Shown: positions 25,756 through 37,863, counted from the first letter of the stretch. The stretch is 64,000 bases of DNA from Antennarius striatus (GCF_040054535.1 NC_090784.1:12273001-12337000); one strand, 5' to 3'. Program-made: numbers and translations. Notes: generated from the letters alone by a model not told the origin.

Positions 25756-26270
25756 TTGCATGTAGTCCTGTATTAAAGTCGATGTGGCGGTTTCAAATTT
25801 TTCACTGGAATTTCATGTAATTAAATGAACCGCTGAAACTCTTGCTGAAAGCAAACATATCAAAACACTAACATAAAAAAAAAACCTGACAGTTCATTTT
25901 TACTTTTGTTTAAATACATTTTAAGCCATAGATGTTTAAGGTTATTAAATATCAATTTCTGTATGAAATCAGACGTTTGATGCATAGAGTGTATGGCAAA
26001 TAAAATTTACAAAGTAAACATATAAGATTTGTGTTTCAATTTCTTTGGGTTATGAGATTTGTGTACAGAATGACAAATTAATTAAAATGTCATGGAAATT
26101 TTTAGTGGACGACGCAAGACATTTTACATGGTTGGCTATTCTGAAAAATTATCATCTAGCTTGACAAAGGGTTCAAAGTCGAGTGAAACTTGAGTTCAGT
26201 GTTTAGTTTTACAATTTAAGCAGAGCATTACCTGAAAAACGCTGTACATTGTAGTTCTTTTCAAATTAAT
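25546..26270. other. AT-rich intergenic stretch with a TTA/TAA microsatellite
   Basis: No gene seen. A run of TTA then TAA units lies at 25701-25756 and forms an imperfect palindrome (ATTATTATT ... AATAATAAT). Confidence 0.7.
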
Positions 26271-27422
26271 TGCCACTACATAGCATCGTCATTTTCCTCA
26301 GAAGGGACCTGTCAACACAGACAAACATCAAGAATAAAAACTTCACTGATCTTACCTCAAAAACAAATCTTTATTTACCTGTGCCAAGCATCAGGAAGAC
26401 TTGCAGACCGAAGATTCAGTAAATATAAAGATGACAAAGTACCATTACTGAGCAGTGTCATTGTTTGCATTCCTTAAATACTAAAACATAGTACAAAAAT
26501 TCATGTCTGTATATTATAGACAAATAACAAAAAAATAGAACAGTTTCCAGGTGAATGCTAGAAAATATTGTTTTATGAACTATTAATTTAAAAATCGTAT
26601 TAAATCCAAAGTCCTCGATCTTGCATAGGCTTTATAACCAAAATCTTAACCGAAAATACAAACAAAACCAATGTCACCAAATATCACAAAAGGAATGCTT
26701 TAAATTCAATAAATAATTAGAACGGCAGTTGCACCACAGCTGACTGATCCTAACCATGCCTGTTGTTTGCCTGGCCTTGACCCCAATCCTCCAATGTTTT
26801 AAGGAAATCAGGTCAGGAGTTTTGCATGACTGAGAGAAAATGTTAACAGAAAGCATTAAATAAGGCAGAGAAACAAATCCTCGATACACATTACCTGCAA
26901 AAAAAAAACCTGTTCTTATCCAGTTCGTCTCCCATTAAGACTTTTGAAAATCTATCATATAGTAAATTTTATGTAAACCTGCTAGCAAACAAAAGTCAAA
27001 TGAAAAACAAACCAACAAATGGACAAAGCTGAACACATTACATCCGTTGTGGAATAATAAAAACAATTGTGATAAACCAAAAAAGACAAAACATGTAATA
27101 TAACCACAAAGGATGTCTTCAAGAGTCATTTCCAGAAAAATACAAAGTAGAACAGTTGCATTGTCATTTAAGTTTATGATGTAGATATGTACAGTTGCCC
27201 TTCTTAGATCTAACATTGAACAGTATACGAGTCTAGCTGTAGAATGACACCATGTCTAGTTTATTAAGTTAAAAGTACACTGAAATGAGGTTTTACAGGA
27301 TGTGAAGACATCCTCAGCAGATGGAATATTCTCTTCTCGTTTACCCTTTGGCCCTCACTGAAAAGGGCCACATCCTTCCTCCATATCAGGATAAGAGTCT
27401 GCAACATATATCTCCATCTCAA
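26271..27422 (-). other. Probable long 3' UTR of the zinc-finger gene at 27423-30778
   Basis: AT-rich sequence after the stop codon at 27423 with no coding potential. The extent is a guess. A minus-strand AATAAA-type signal is not clearly placed. Confidence 0.35.
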
Positions 27423-30400
27423 TCATAAATCAGGACTGCGAGCAGGAGACTTTGGTTCCTCCTTCACATCTATTATCAGAGGAGAGGGCATTGTATTCAC
27501 TTCAGAAAGGTAAAGATCCATGGCATCCATTTCAAACTCTCCTGGATTCGCTTTAAAAATTTTACAGTCATTACTCTTACAATTTTGTGTGACAGCCTCT
27601 TCACAGGATTCAAAATGCCTCGGTTCACTTTTTATATTAATATCATTCCTAGTAGACTTAAACGACTTCTTGGACAAATCCAGAGGTGCTTCACATTCTG
27701 TGTCTTGTTTAATCCCAGGCACAAAATTCAGCGGTACATTTAGTAGTGGCCCTAGAGCAGCACTCGCTCCAAAATGTTGAGGCTCAATCTTTATGGCTGA
27801 ATCTGGCGGTTTTGGAGAGATTATAGATGGGAGGGTCTGGCCATGAGTTGGTGTTGGACAGACGGGAAGGAACAGGAGCAGTTTAGCACCAGGAGGTGGC
27901 TGTTTGTCAAGGGTTAACTTCCATAAACCATCTGATGGAATAGAGCCAGTGGACACACCCTCATTCACAGGGGCAGCAGGCAGGGCAACAGTCTTCTTTG
28001 GATTTGATGAGTCAGGTTTTCTATTGAACTCTTTTGTCTTTGGTGAAGATCTCTTCAAGGCCTGATGCTTTTTGGGGACACTCTTCAATAGAAAGATAAA
28101 AAAACAGACCAATCAATGAATGAATTACAAGGAAATGTGTGTGAATTAAAGGAAATGTGGACATCACATTTTGAGTAGACCACAATACTAATTTTTTCTC
28201 TACAGGGGCCTGGTGACCACATACGAGGACATTATACTGCCAGGTCCAAGGAGGTTAAATCAGGAGGCACTCAATCACAGCTAAACCTCCAAGACCATGA
28301 CAAAGGTGTTTTCAGCCAGAAAGGTTTAAAACCAAATTCCAAAAGGTATCGGGTTCCTCTCTTTGTACATGATCTTAAGGTTTAAAAATATATTTTTATT
28401 TATTTTTTTAATTTTATATACTTGAGTAATCCCCGAAAAGAAATTAGTGGCACACTCTAGTTAGTCCAGATAAAATCACATGAATGTTAGTGTGTACAGG
28501 CCCTGAACACACATACACACAGGGCCTGTACTCATGCAAGGGAGGTGGAGAAGCGGGCAGCTCCTGCTTGGTGCGCCCCAAATGAGCAACTTGTAAGGGG
28601 GATGGCGCCTTGCTCAAGGACGCCTTGGCAGTGCTCCAGAGGCGAGCTGACACCTCCCACTGTCAGCTCACCTCCGGGTGTTTGGGGCTGGAGCGGGAAT
28701 CGAACCGCTGATCTCAGACCATTGGACGACCCGCTCTACCACACGCTCTACCACTGAGCCACTGCCCCATCTTCTGACAATTCTGCCAAATAATACTAAT
28801 TTAACATGTTATAGCATGAAACAGTCAAATGGTGAGTAAACTGTCGGTGTTAAATGTGAAATTTCCCGAATCAAAATGTCCTGCAGGAGAACTCTCAAAT
28901 TCTGAAAGCCCAAGTTTCTAATCCCACTTTCACTTTTTTATGGCACAGGAACATCCATGATGGCTGTAGTCACAATTTTTAAAAAAAAGGCCACTTCTGA
29001 TCACATCCCATCATACCCTTCATGCTGACAGTGATCAGAAGGGAAACCGACTTGAAGTCAGAGGGGGAACTATTGCTTTCCAACCTAGGATTTAGTCGCT
29101 CTTTTAAGAAAAAAGCTATCAGAGTTAAGTAAAAATCATTTCTCCCATTTTCCTTAAAAGTCTGCGGCGCCAGAATGTCCACACTTACCACAGGCTGGGG
29201 CGTCTGTCCACACGTTTTAAGGTGACTGTCATAGTTCTGCTGATGGGGAAAACCCCGTCCACAGCGCTGACAAAGACAGGGTGACTTGCCAGCATGTCCT
29301 CCCATGTGGGACATTAACAGCAAGGCCGACCGGAAACCCTTACCACACTCGGCACACTTCAGCACCCTCTGGTGAGCCCCGGCATGCTTCTTCAGCTCGT
29401 CCGACGTGTCGAATCTCTCCCCGCATTCCAAACACCTGATCTCATCTGTTTTAGGCTCCTGGTTGCCCCAGCAGCCAGTGTCCTTTTTGTGTTGCTGGAA
29501 TTCCTCCTGACTGAGGAACTCTCTCAGACATGCCACACAATGAATGCGTTGTGGTTGGCACTTGTGTTGGCGGTACAGCTTCGCAAGGCGGAAGTGGCAG
29601 CGGCATCGTATACAGGTGTAAGGCAACAAACCGAGATGGGAAAAGCTGTGCTTCAGGAGAGCGTTTTTTTTGGTGAAGGTCTTTGTGCAGTCCGTGCATT
29701 TAAGCACACGATGACACAGCCTCTTCCGGTGACGCGTGAGGGAGTCTGGAGAAGAGAAATGGCGTCCACATATTTCACATTTAATTTTCGTCAGACATTT
29801 GTGTATCTGCACATGATGTTCACACGCTGCCATGGAAGTAAACACATGTTTGCAGAAGTCACACTCGTAAAACTCTTTCTCAAAGTGAGTGCGCGACAAG
29901 TGGTGTTTCAAATCATCCTGCGATGCAAAGCTTATCCGACAAATACGGCACATGAGAGGATTCAGTTTGGTTTGTGCGTGTGTGCGTAGGTGGACTTGGT
30001 AGTTGTAAATCTGGCTGAAGCGCTTTCCACATTCAGCACAGCAATACGGCCGCGCTCCAGTGTGTAGATTCATGTGGTCTTGGAGTTTGAATTGGGAGGG
30101 CAGGTGGAGATCACAGACGCTACAGCAGAAGTCTCCTGAATGACTCGACTCTGTGGGGAAAGAAGAGCATGAAATACAACCATGTCTCAAGTTGTCTATT
30201 GAGCAGGATGAAGAACCTGAAAGAGATTGTGAATATATAAATAATACACCCATTAACATGTCAACTTACAAAGCTTGATTAAAATATATCCTCACCGATT
30301 TTAGAATAAGTTAGATCACACGGTAAAGGATAACAATATGAGGTTAACTTGAACTTCAAACATAATCACACTGCATGATTCAGAAATCACACACTAAAGA

Positions 30401-30778
30401 ATTTTTTTTTTAAATGTTCTAATGTTCTCATGGATTTTGGAAGCATCCCCTCATGTCAACACTGAAAACTGACATTTAACGGGATCTTCCCAGATCTACA
30501 CCCCACCCTCACACCAACACAGGTGAACTCTGTTCAGTACATCTGATAGTGAACAGTGGACACAGGACACGCCTGGCGTGAAGTCAACGCGTCATACCAC
30601 TGTTTGCTTCCTCGTGATCATCTTCCTCATCGATCTCTTCCTCGTCATAAACATCTGAACCGTCGCTGCCGTCCGTGTCGTCCTTCACGTCCCGCTTCAC
30701 TTCTGTCTCCCGGGGGGGCAGGACGTCCGGAAAGCCCATCTCCGTGAGCTGGATGTCGATGGTGTACTCGATAGACAT
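27423..30778 (-). CDS. C2H2 zinc-finger protein with CtBP-binding and SUMO motifs
   Basis: Three minus-strand exons: 30778-30598 (MSIEYTIDIQLTEMGFPD, then a very acidic DEEEIDEEDDHEE run), 30216-29189 and 28082-27423. They sum to 1869 nt, 622 residues, with all junctions in frame. The middle exon encodes 11 C2H2 fingers, mostly without TGEKP linkers (CCSVCDLHL, CCAECGKRF, CRICRISF, CDFCKHVF, CEICGRHF, CTDCTKTF, CIRCRCHF, CVACLREF, CLECGERF, CAECGKGF, CQRCGRGF). The last exon has no finger. It carries APLDLSKK, a match to the PxDLS CtBP-binding motif, and three sumoylation-type sites (IKIEP, IKSEP, VKEEPKSP). It looks like a DNA-binding repressor. I cannot assign an ortholog. Confidence 0.88.
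28430..28772 (-). mobile_element. tRNA-derived SINE
   Basis: On the minus strand it begins ATGGGGCAGTGGCTCAGTGG and has a B-box-like GCGGTTCGATTCCC, the tRNA-like head of fish SINEs, followed by the GAGCAAGGCGCC and TTGCTCATTTGGGGCGC body. It lies in the intron between the finger exon and the last exon of the zinc-finger gene. It is not a functional tRNA. Confidence 0.75.
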
Positions 30779-31590
30779 GGCGACAGGCTGCTGGAACAGA
30801 CGAGCAGCTCGTTAACGACCAGTGTGTGTCTTTTAAACACCGACTGTTAAACCTGTAGTCTTACCTGGGGAGGGACCACATGTGTATCTGCTCCTCGTTC
30901 GGATCTTTTATTTATTATCCAGCCCGGCTGATAGTAACTGTCCTATGAGATGAGTTTCTGACATACCTGAATAACGTTCACCTTGCTCACCTGGCGGGCA
31001 CGACTGATTCTGTGTGAACGGGGTTACCGAACCAGTAAAGAGTTGGTCTAACCGATACGGATCGATTTCAATCGCAAACAAAACAAAAATGTAGCAAGAC
31101 TCGCCAAATAAATGCGAATGTCGATACCAATTAACACTTCAGCCGACGACAGGATCACATCGGCCGACGGTGAGAAGGTAAAGTAGTGAGGAGACACAAA
31201 GACAGGGAACACCTGCGGAGCCTCCAGCACACCTAGAGTCTGGGAGTGGAATTACAACAGGAGGCGGCCCAGACGGGGCAGGTTGAGCCCAGCGTCCGTA
31301 GTTTAGCCCAGTTTGAGAAAGCATTTCCATTATTTTAAAACTAGTTGTACATCTCTAGGTAGGGTAGTTTTGTGACAGCACACATTATTCCTCAATATAA
31401 ATCAGGTCACATTTAACTATTTTATGTGAGTACTTCAGAGTCAGAATATTATTTTTAGTAAAATAAAAAAAGATGCAAATGTTCACTACTTTGGTTTCTA
31501 AGCCACCCCTTAAAAAAGACAGCAAGTCTGAAAATGACAGCAAAGTCATGGTTTGGTATAGGTATACAAGAGATGGCAGCAGAATTATAC
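30779..31590 (-). promoter_or_regulatory. Upstream region of the zinc-finger gene at 27423-30778
   Basis: CG-richer near 30779-31300, consistent with a promoter and 5' UTR on the minus strand. No coding exon or sharp core motif was found. Confidence 0.35.
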
Positions 31591-31660
31591 CAATCCAGCC
31601 ATCTGTGCATCCATCAATCTATCCATCTATTCATTCATCCTTACATCCATCCATTCATGT
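31591..31660. repeat. (ATCC)n-like tetranucleotide repeat
   Basis: Imperfect CATCCATC / CTATCCAT units. Confidence 0.75.
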
Positions 31661-31811
31661 CTGCAGGGGTTCTCTCTGGTTTCTTCCATAATTAAAGTTA
31701 TCAAGTAAAGCAGTACAATCCATTTAAAAACTGCTGTTTTAAATTATTTAAATTGTACTGTATATTGCTCGCTTAATCTATACATATGCACCTATATATT
31801 TACAACACAAT

Positions 31812-31922
31812 ATAACCCTAACCCTACCCAAACCCCTAACCCTCTTCCATAACCACTAACCCTCTTCCATAACCCTAACCCCCTTCCCTAACCCTACCAT
31901 AACCCTAACCCTCTTCCCTAAC
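31812..31922. repeat. Telomere-like (CCCTAA)n interstitial repeat
   Basis: Repeated AACCCTAACCCT units with variants and a recurring longer unit (TAACCCTCTTCCATAACC). About 110 bp of degenerate vertebrate telomere-type sequence inside a gene cluster. The surrounding 31661-32100 stretch has no gene. Confidence 0.8.
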
Positions 31923-32099
31923 ATCTGAATGTATACCAATTACAGTGAAGACCTGATAAAACCTTCCGTTTTGGTCTTGTTACACATAATACAGTGCTTA
32001 CAAATGAAATGGAGCACTAATTTTACTGATATCCAGCATGTGTCTGATTCTGAATCAATTTCATATCACTAAATGTGAGACATTTTGTGCCATTTCAAA

Positions 32100-33003
32100 T
32101 GAGAACAAAGACAAGGCAAGCAACTTCTCCAGCAGCCTCCCTTAGGATACATGTTTTATTACATTTGAGCAGAGTCCAAACACATTGAAGTGGGGAGAGA
32201 AGCAATCTAATTAGTGAATAATACATGATGCAGAGTTTGTTGTGGGGCTCCAAGGCATTGAAGAGCCATGCATTCCATTTAAGAATGTCCAAAAGATAAA
32301 ACATTATTCTAATCAGAGAAAAGATAAAACAGACTTTAAGTGGGTCATTTCCGCTGATATACCAAATACTCTACAATGAATCTGTAGCATTTAGGCTAAA
32401 AATATTTGAGGGAGAACTTAAGGAATTTTTAAAATTCTTCCTCAATGAGACTTAATTTAGAAATGAACATAAAATATTAGGTGTAAAAATTCAAAAATAT
32501 GAATGAAGCTGTACATCACAAGTGTCTTTTGACAAACTGTTTAAACATTCTAATTCTACTGGGCATCTAATATGCCTCAAAATATGTACTTTTCTGAAAA
32601 CAAGAGGAATTTTTTTTTTTAAATGTGAGTTGAAATCAAGACATTTGAGTAATAAATTCACACCACACACATTTGAGACTTTAAAAAAATTCACACAAAT
32701 CATTTAAAAAGGTTAATCAAAACTGCTTGTTTTCACAAATCAACTGTTTTGTGACAACAGGAGTAATTAATGGATTTATCAACATTTCATTAGTCAATTT
32801 ATGAGATGTGTCCAGAATGTACCAGACCATAATCAAAACTCAATTTCCAAAGCTTGCTAAAATGTTGCTTTCAGAACCATTACAAACATGTCTGATACAT
32901 CATCTGGAGCTCAGATCTCCCATAAAAACAGAAAAGGGGGGGTGGGGGATTTCTCACTAAAATCTTCAAAAAACATACTCTCTGCAAAATCCCCGTGTTT
33001 CAA
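32100..33003 (-). other. Probable 3' UTR and intergenic stretch after the AT-hook zinc-finger gene
   Basis: AT-rich, without convincing reading frames. It directly follows the stop codon at 33004 on the minus strand. Confidence 0.4.
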
Positions 33004-36000
33004 TTATCTCTTTGAACTGGGGTTTTCAGGTTTTTCCTCTGGGTGGCTTTTCTCATGAGCTTTCAAGGTGCGTTCACGGCCGAAGCTCTTCCCGCACACT
33101 GCGCATGCAAAGCGCCCCACGGCGTGCGCTCGTGACATGTGGGCCTCCAGCTGTTCTGGACGAGCAAAGCTCTCGTCACACTCTTCACAGGGATGGGCTT
33201 TGCGTGGGGTGTGTTTCTCCTTCTTGTGAGCACGGAGCAGAATCAGGGTCGGAAAAGTGAGGTCACAATCTGGACAGGGTTGCTGACGAGACACAGGGGA
33301 ATCTGCTTTAGGTTTTTTTCCCTTTCCTGGAGTCTGACTATCATCTCCAGAACTCTTATCTTCTACTTCTGATTTTGTTGCTGCTTTAGGAGGACGGCCA
33401 CGCTTTGCTCCACCTGCTTTTCCTTTCTCCTCTGCTGGAGGTACAGCCACTACCTCTGACGTGTCGGTGGTCTTCGCTGCCTCCTCAGGTGCTTCTGCAT
33501 CATCCTTCTTTTTCCGCTTTCCTTTTTTCTCGGCAACTGCTGGATCTTCAGCTTTGGAAGGCCTTCCACGTTTCTTGACAGTCGTTACACTGCCATTGCA
33601 CTGCTGACCTTCAGGGTACTTCTCCTGGTGCGCCAACAGCTCTGACTCTGTTTCAAAGCCCTGACCACATTTCTGACAGCGGTGAGTTTTGGTAGAGTCC
33701 TCCGATAGTTCTGCTGTTTCTACGTCTGGGCGGGGGTGTTGGGTCAGACGATGGGTACGCAGGAGTCCAGCACTCCGGAAGGTTTCATTGCAATCTTTAC
33801 ATACCAACTGCTTCTCTGGACACGACTGTCTTCTATGGGCTGTGAGCTGCCAAGGAGTGGAAAGAAGTGTACAAATGAATTTAATATACCCTATTTTGCA
33901 CACCATAGGACGCGCTTGAAAGCCTTTAATTTTCTCAAAAATCAGCGCTGCCCCTCTTAACACAAAGCGCTTAATGTCTAAACTGAAGTTTGAAAAGCTT
34001 TAAAAATGTTTTTGAGCAATTTTAGTCAGCGCTCCGCCAGATTGGCCATTTTCCACCAACATAGGACGTAATACATCACTACATACGCCAACAGCGATAA
34101 ACCAATTAGAACGTGACGCAAGGCTACCTCCGGCACCCCTCCGGGAGGTACCACATCTGTTTGGCTAAAGACCCCGGACAATGGCATCAGGGAAGAGACA
34201 TGTTTACGAAGCACTATTTAAACTCCAGGCTATCAGTTACACGGTTGTGAACGGTAATACAGTGACCACGAGAGAATTTAAAATTAACAAAGATATGGTT
34301 CAAAAGTGGAGGAAGCAAGAGAATCAACTGCACCAAGTTAAGAAAACCAAACTTAGTTTCCGTGGCAACAAGATGGTCGAGTTGGAAGACGAGCTGGAGC
34401 GATGGATTCTGGACAAAGAACAGCCGGGAGGAGGATCTCTACTGTCATGTGAAGCAACTGAATTCGGAGCTTGCAATCATCCCAGGAGGAAGAACTAAAG
34501 AACTCCAACCGCTGGACATTGGTTTAAACAGCTTAAAGTTAAGCTACGTGCATCGTGGGAGCAATGGATGAGAGACGGTGAACACACGTTTACCAAGACT
34601 GGGAGGCAGTGCCAAGTAAGTTACACCACAATATGTGAGTGGATTGTGGATTCCTGGAGTAACGTATCTGCTTCGACAATCATCCGATCTTTCGCAGAAG
34701 CCGGCATCATTACTGGGCAGCCACCCAGAAACAAGATGGACTCCGACAGCGATACTGAAATTGTGGAGTTGCTCAATTCAGAGACCGAAGATGAGGACTT
34801 CAAAGGATTTACCACGGACTGATCAAAAAATTAAATAATATTTCTAAAAATAACGCTGTTGTATTTTTAAATTTTAAATACGTCGTACAACACAGTTCAA
34901 TCTCAGTCATTGTTTCGCTTCTGTTACCTTGTTCTAGCATGCGCCAAACAATAAAGTGCACCGTATGTATAGTTTAAGTACAGAAACAAACTCCAGAATT
35001 TAGGCTGCGCCTCTTTATACGATATGGTTTGTAAAATACGGTAAACTATTTGACAAAATTTTTACATTCACTTACAATTCATAGTTATTTACAAGCAATT
35101 TTCCCAGAAAAAATGAACTTTAAAATTTCACTCACCTCAGAGAACGTTTTAAAGCTCTCTTTGCAGTGAACGCATTTGAAGGGCTTGTCGTCTTTGCTGT
35201 GTGTTGGCTGGTGCAGAGTCAGTTCCTCAGATGAGGGAAATGTGCGGTCACACACGTAACATGTGAACAATGTGTTTCCCTGGTGAGACAATAAAATTAC
35301 ATTAAAGTTTGATAATGGCAAAAATGGAATTCAATGACAATAAGTACTTGTAAACTATAACTTCTTAAAATGTTGTATCCAAGTTTGTCAGATATGCTTC
35401 AGTCAGATGTTTTGGTTAATTACAAGCAGCACAGCAAAAATAGTGTCCATCTATCTTTAATGCTGTGTAAAACAAGCTCACTGCAGGTCAGTTGCTAACT
35501 TAGACACAAGTTAGGAAAAATGAATGCACTTCAGCTCTCAGTCACCATCACAGTGGTAATTTCAACATATATTCACAAGGCAGAAAAAGGCAACTGTTTG
35601 TAAGACACAAACAGTTGTACATTCAATGTCTGCATGTATGGCTGACTGTAGTTTGTGCTTTAGAAAATCTGATGAACACTGATTACAAATACAGTAAATC
35701 CCTCGCGCATTCGCACTTCAAGATGCCCAGCTTCACCTCATCGAGGATTTTTAGTAGGTCGTCACGTGATACCGTACGCGCATTCTATTGGCTGACAACA
35801 TCAGGAAAGTGCGCTGCGTTCCGAGACTCGCGGAACGCAGCACATGTATTCAAGAAACACTTAAAAGTGCTTTCAACAATCTATAAGCGTGTGGGAAAAG
35901 GTAATACAGATATAAGGTGGTTTAATATCAGTATGGGAAGGGTTCATGAATGTTTAATTCACTGTAAATAATAAAATAGTTTTTCGCAGTATCGCGGAAT

Positions 36001-36456
36001 TTCGATATTTGCGGGTGGTCCTGGAACGCATTAACGAGGGATCACTGTATATTAAAAAGCTTCCTTCACAAAATGTTTCAAGAACCAAAATCACCTGCTG
36101 AAGCTGCTGCTTGTACTCTTCCCGGTGACTTTTCTTCATATGCCTTTCCTTGGCTTTGGCACTGCAGAACGTGATAAAGCACTGGAAACACTGCAGGTTT
36201 TCATGCTGGTCTAAATGGACATAAAGCAATAACAGACATCACAAAATGACAAAGTTGGTTTTTCAGATGTACAAGTAGATTTAGCTCAAATGAATGACTT
36301 GTACAACTTACAGGACTGAACAGGTGGCGCCGGGGGTCCATTAGAAGTAACAGATTTGTAGGGCTCCACGGGCTTTTCAGGTGGAACCTCTGGAGGGGGG
36401 TCTGGCAGTCCCCGTCCCATCACGATGTCCTCTATGTTCAAAATGTCTGAGTCCAT
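33004..36456 (-). CDS. C2H2 zinc-finger protein with AT-hooks
   Basis: Four minus-strand exons: 36456-36312 (MDSDILNIEDIVMGRGLPD, proline-rich), 36210-36095, 35279-35136 and 33846-33004. They sum to 1248 nt, 415 residues, with every junction in frame. C2H2 fingers: LQCFQCFITF, FTCYVCDRTF, FKCVHCKESF (split by an intron inside the finger), LVCKDCNETF, HRCQKCGQGF (degenerate second half), QPCPDCDLTF, HPCEECDESF and FACAVCGKSF. Between the fifth and sixth lie two AT-hook cores (KKRGRPSKA near 33560, AKRGRPPKA near 33400) in a lysine-rich linker, so minor-groove binding is likely. A 5' noncoding exon with donor at 37272 probably precedes it. Its first fingers match those of the neighbouring zinc-finger/PiggyBac gene, so the two are probable tandem duplicates. 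Confidence 0.88.
33887..35043 (+). mobile_element. Pogo/Tigger-type DNA transposon with deleted catalytic core
   Basis: The ends TACCCTATTTTGCACACCATA and, reverse-complemented, TACCGTATTTTACAAACCATA are inverted repeats flanked by TA. Inside, 34181-34430 encodes a pogo-type N-terminal DNA-binding region (SGKRHVYEALFKLQAI, REFKINKDMVQKWRKQE, FRGNK). A later piece (34500-34822) resembles the C-terminal end (LQPLDIGLN, CEWIVDSWSNVSASTIIRSF, EAGI). The middle, which should carry the DDE catalytic triad, is missing. It lies in the last intron of the AT-hook zinc-finger gene. Confidence 0.85.
35690..36049. mobile_element. MITE with TACAGTRATCCCTCG inverted ends
   Basis: The left end TACAGTAAATCCCTCGCG and the right end, reverse-complemented, TACAGTGATCCCTCGTTA form terminal inverted repeats at TA sites, as for mariner/pogo-like short elements. 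It also holds CGCGGAACGCAGC and a TCACGTGA E-box. It lies in an intron of the AT-hook zinc-finger gene. Confidence 0.7.
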
Positions 36457-37830
36457 TCTTGTAAACGACGTCGTATCAACAGGCACCCACAACTTTCCTT
36501 AATAATTTAAAGAACGAAGGGGAAACAAAAACGATGTCAAATCAAAGTACCGATACATATAAAGTTGAAATTGCGGTATGTTATAATCCGGTTGACAATT
36601 GCAGCTTATCATGAATATAAAATATCATATTCCAAAATGTTATTAATTGCATTATGAATCCATTACGTTCAACAGATGAACAATAAAAATGTTTTGCATT
36701 TACACTGGGCAGCAGTAAAAGCTAAGTAAACGTTTTAATATGCATCTTAAAATATACCGTAATTTGTTGTTTAGTGTTACCTAACAGCTAATTCAATTCA
36801 TACAGGAACCAGTCAAGTTTCATCTCGTCAACATTTACGTTCGCTTCTACCCGCAGGGCCGCTAGCTAGGCTAACTAGCTGCATGTCTGCCTACGAGCAT
36901 CCGGTGACCATTTACTTGATTTAAATGCCTTAACGGGTCTAGAATTTAAACTGAGACCATTTGCATGATGGATGAATGCTTCAACTTGATGCCCGTGAAC
37001 GTAACTGTTAGCTAGTGCTAATCCTGAAGGACCAGGATATCGAGCGGGCTACCACAAGCTAACGTTAGCCTGCTAGTAGTTAGCATTAACAACACTGGCT
37101 GCCATTCAAAAAGGGTTGACGACTTTTCGCTCCCATTACCACACTAACTTTTCTCCCGTTTTTCTCCCCTTGCATCCACTTTCTAAATATAAATATGGTG
37201 CACGATAATATGTATACGAATAGTAAATGACTTAAATCACAAATATTAATCTGAAAAGACGTTTACGTTACCTCGAACCGCTCTTGTAGTTTGACTGAGA
37301 GTTGACCATAAAGATGTACAACGGATAGATCGGACACTTACTGGCGGATGGTTGTGACAGACATTGGCACAACCAAAATGGCTGACGAGTCTTCCTATTG
37401 GTAATGTTCATGCAAAACTTTAGAGCATATGGTAAAAATCAAACTATTCCTTCCCTCGCTGATACAAAGCAACACCATGTATCGTAATATGTGAGAGGGA
37501 AATGCAAACAATAAATGGGAATGAATAAAATATTTACATAACATTACTTTGATCAAATATTTTATTTTAAAAATCGTACCACAGCAGATATTCCGTTGTA
37601 TTATAACGCATACGGTCTGAAGAAACACGCAAAAACCCGCTTACACCGTCATGAGCATGGGTTTGAAGCGACCGATCTTTTCTATTTACTCTATATCTAT
37701 GCGTGAAGTCCGTCACGTGACCGAAAACAACGTCGTGAAAAGTGGGTTCGTTATTTAAATTCACTGAGCTGTTAATGGTTTGTTTACTTCCGTCTTCCAT
37801 CCACGTCCGGACAAATTCAGATTAAATCAC
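36457..37830 (-). promoter_or_regulatory. 5' UTR intron and promoter of the AT-hook zinc-finger gene
   Basis: A minus-strand donor (TTCGAG|GTAACG at 37272) and an acceptor just before the start exon define a probable 5' noncoding exon ending near 37345. Just upstream are a YY1-like CCAAAATGGC (near 37374) and ATTGG (CCAAT, near 37397), and at 37712-37721 a perfect E-box GTCACGTGAC. The 36850-37095 stretch is rich in GCTAGC/GTTAGC words. No other gene is visible. Confidence 0.5.
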
Positions 37831-37863
37831 CCATTTATTACATGTTTTAGCCACAGAAAACAC

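Noticed and set aside
28660-28772. A tRNA-like segment with a B-box and a CCACTGAGCCACTGCC end
   Set aside because: It is the head of a SINE. No complete cloverleaf with an aminoacyl stem was found.
29372-29989. A 205-codon plus-strand frame
   Set aside because: Antisense shadow of the 11-finger exon on the minus strand.
37567-37800. A 77-codon minus-strand frame beginning with ATG
   Set aside because: It has no recognised family, no fitting splice sites and lies in the promoter region.
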